64,000 nt of DNA from Tetranychus cinnabarinus (lineage: Eukaryota; Arthropoda; Arachnida; Trombidiformes; Tetranychidae). The position numbers and the translations under genes were made by a program. The stretch is taken from the NCBI GenBank assembly GCA_022266195.1, contig WHVY01000009.1, positions 1,426,001 through 1,490,000 of the forward strand, written 5' to 3'. This document shows, piece after piece, positions 62,465-64,000 of the stretch (position 1 is the first letter of the stretch; the number at the start of each line of letters is the position of its first letter). The notes below the pieces were generated by a model that was given only the letters and a program-made list of their open reading frames with translations, was not told the DNA's origin and ran no database searches.

Positions 62465-63616
62465 TTAATTATAATTTGAAGGAAAATTCAAGTCTCTCGC
62501 TGGACAAAGAGCAGTATTACTCGGTACATATGGCTTTGCAGTATTAGATACGATATTTTGCTCATCACAAAACTGGATAGCATAAGGATTATCTAAACAT
62601 GGTAAAGTCAGATCTGAAGGTGGCTCAGAAATGACTGCATCTGGATATAATATTTGAACTTTTGACAGACAATCTTTAGCATGAGATTTGAATGAGAAGA
62701 CAATCCAAAGAGATGATTTTCTTGATAAAATACATTGACTTCCAATAGGTGCAGTACAAGCGACACAAAACTTGATGAATTTACTGTTATCAACTGAATC
62801 GCTTACGTTGAGTATCCTGATGAATGTTAACTGTTTAACTTCACATTTATTAGTTTTTGATCGTTTACTTTTTTCAAACTTTATGCTTTTTAATATATCA
62901 GCTAGCGGTGAATCGTTTATCAATTCAGCCCTTAAAGAAAGTCGATGATATCGCGAGCCATTTAGCTGTTGGATGGCCTTTTCAGCAAGGTCCAAAGAAG
63001 TAAATCGAATACAAATTAAATCACCACAAATGATGGCACTGTTTTTAATACTTCCAATAGCTTTAGCATTCAATTCATTCATAATTTGACTGATGTTAAC
63101 TGAAGGAGGATAGTTCTTGATTGAAATGAAATAAATTGCTGGTGGTTTAATCGGCTTCAATTCACTATTGGCCAACATGAAAGTGTAGTCAGATATTTGA
63201 TCAAGTTTAGGTGACCAGGAATTAGTTAGTCGAACCAAATGAATCGATACATTATGAAGTTTCTTTAAGTCACTCAAAGTACCATAATAATCGACATCAC
63301 CACTTAACAAGATAATACTACAATCTTGTCCAGAAATTTTGACGAATTTCCTCATCAAATCCAATATTTTGATATCTGCTGAGTCCTTAACTCCATTGTA
63401 AGATTGAACAATATCAATATCCAGATTTGCTAATGAATGGCCAACAATTGAGGGTAACTTATGAACATCGCAAACACAAAAGAAGAAAATTTCATTTAAA
63501 TTGCAAGGTTTAATTATAGTTGATCGAATCAGGTGGACAATGGAATCAACTGATTCTCCTTTTGGTACATCGATGTTTTCAATATCCCAAAACACAGCAC
63601 AAGGTTTAGCCATCAT
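62465..63616 (-). CDS. truncated NYN + two RRM-like protein (array copy A)
   Basis: The frame of 383 residues opens MMAKPCAVFWDIENIDVPKG and keeps the whole NYN domain, with Asp in FWDIEN, DSADIKILDLM and SGDVDYYGTL. Two RRM-like modules follow (YFISIKNYPPSVNISQIMNE ... LRAELIND; QLTFIRILNVSD ... IVFSFKSHAKDCLSKV). It then ends in a short unique tail (PARDLNFPSNYN) where copies B and D continue for more than 500 residues. It uses FWDIEN like the solitary NYN gene, whereas copies B-D have FWDIQN. The coding frame up to the stop has no lesion, so a short nuclease with the same NYN-RRM-RRM plan as the gene at 34178 could still be made. Alternatively it is an early-stage pseudogene. Confidence 0.75.
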   Translation of the reverse strand: MMAKPCAVFWDIENIDVPKGESVDSIVHLIRSTIIKPCNLNEIFFFCVCDVHKLPSIVGHSLANLDIDIVQSYNGVKDSADIKILDLMRKFVKISGQDCSIILLSGDVDYYGTLSDLKKLHNVSIHLVRLTNSWSPKLDQISDYTFMLANSELKPIKPPAIYFISIKNYPPSVNISQIMNELNAKAIGSIKNSAIICGDLICIRFTSLDLAEKAIQQLNGSRYHRLSLRAELINDSPLADILKSIKFEKSKRSKTNKCEVKQLTFIRILNVSDSVDNSKFIKFCVACTAPIGSQCILSRKSSLWIVFSFKSHAKDCLSKVQILYPDAVISEPPSDLTLPCLDNPYAIQFCDEQNIVSNTAKPYVPSNTALCPARDLNFPSNYN

Positions 63617-64000
63617 TATAACAGTATTGCAATTAATTTTAGAGATTGATGAGGAGACTATTTTAAATTCAAGAAAAATGAGACTTAATTGTGTGATCTG
63701 AAAATAACTAATTTACCAATGGATGGAACACTTTTAATAAGGTGTGAATTGGTTAGTAAATCAACTGTAAATCAAAAATAATGTGTGACTGAATGAAAAA
63801 TGAAATTTTCAAACAAATGATATAATATCTGTTCAGCAAAACTCTCTTTAAATATCGTGCATGTGTAGCAAAAATAGCTTGTACCCTAGTACATTGTAAC
63901 AAAAGTAACTTTTCTAGGTTAATACAAAAATAACTTTACGCACTTTATTAGTTTCCTACGCAACCTAGCCAAATATCAACCCTTTGAGCATGTAAATAAA
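63617..64000. other. 5' flank of array copy A to window end
   Basis: A+T-rich, with no coding sequence recognised. The array may continue beyond the window edge. Confidence 0.4.

Noticed and set aside
1..64000. CRISPR arrays, bacterial operons or prophage
   Set aside because: No direct-repeat spacer arrays or bacterial gene signals; introns and gene families are those of an animal.

Overview
This is an AT-rich animal nuclear sequence. Coding genes are interrupted by GT-AG introns (four can be defined at base level) and the one tRNA gene has eukaryotic internal promoter boxes. Tribbles and the cAMP-dependent protein kinase inhibitor PKI are animal families, and Arp3 is pan-eukaryotic. Short introns (about 0.1-1.4 kb), small genes and strong A+T bias would fit an arthropod such as a mite, but nothing in the window fixes the species.

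Layout. 1-14353: a gene-poor stretch with no recognisable protein gene, some simple repeats and one degenerate tandem repeat. 14354-14425: tRNA-Pro(AGG). 15398-17016: two-exon Arp3 gene (+). 19604-21709: intronless BTB-domain protein (+). 24967-27557: multi-exon gene (+) whose product has two good matches to the PKA RII-anchoring helix, so it is probably a small AKAP. 32680-33222: PKI (-), with a separate 5' non-coding exon. 34178-35665: intronless NYN-domain nuclease with two RRM-like modules (-). 37062-38317: tribbles pseudokinase (-) with an intact COP1-binding motif but no visible N-lobe. 38318-49801: non-coding, with two inverted repeats, a MITE-like element and a fossil fragment of the NYN gene. 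49802-50420: two-exon four-helix membrane protein (-). 51369-63616: head-to-tail array of four MARF1-type NYN genes on the minus strand.

The most interesting part is the NYN array. Two copies (891-925 and 968 residues) are intact and intronless and read as one NYN ribonuclease domain followed by about six very divergent RRM-like beta-alpha-beta modules and a conserved C-terminal PLGHFNY motif. One copy is broken by a nonsense codon and two frameshifts. One has lost most of its second half and ends as a 383-residue NYN+2RRM protein, with orphan coding fragments downstream. Shared 3' flanks and a relic C-terminus downstream of one intact copy record unequal exchange. This pattern of birth, death and shuffling suggests rapid evolution, as in germline or defence nucleases; the function is inferred, not shown.

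A second theme is PKA signalling: the AKAP-like gene and PKI lie about 5 kb apart. Three long near-perfect hairpins (32.1, 40.1 and 43.9 kb) are candidates for hairpin RNA or foldback elements.
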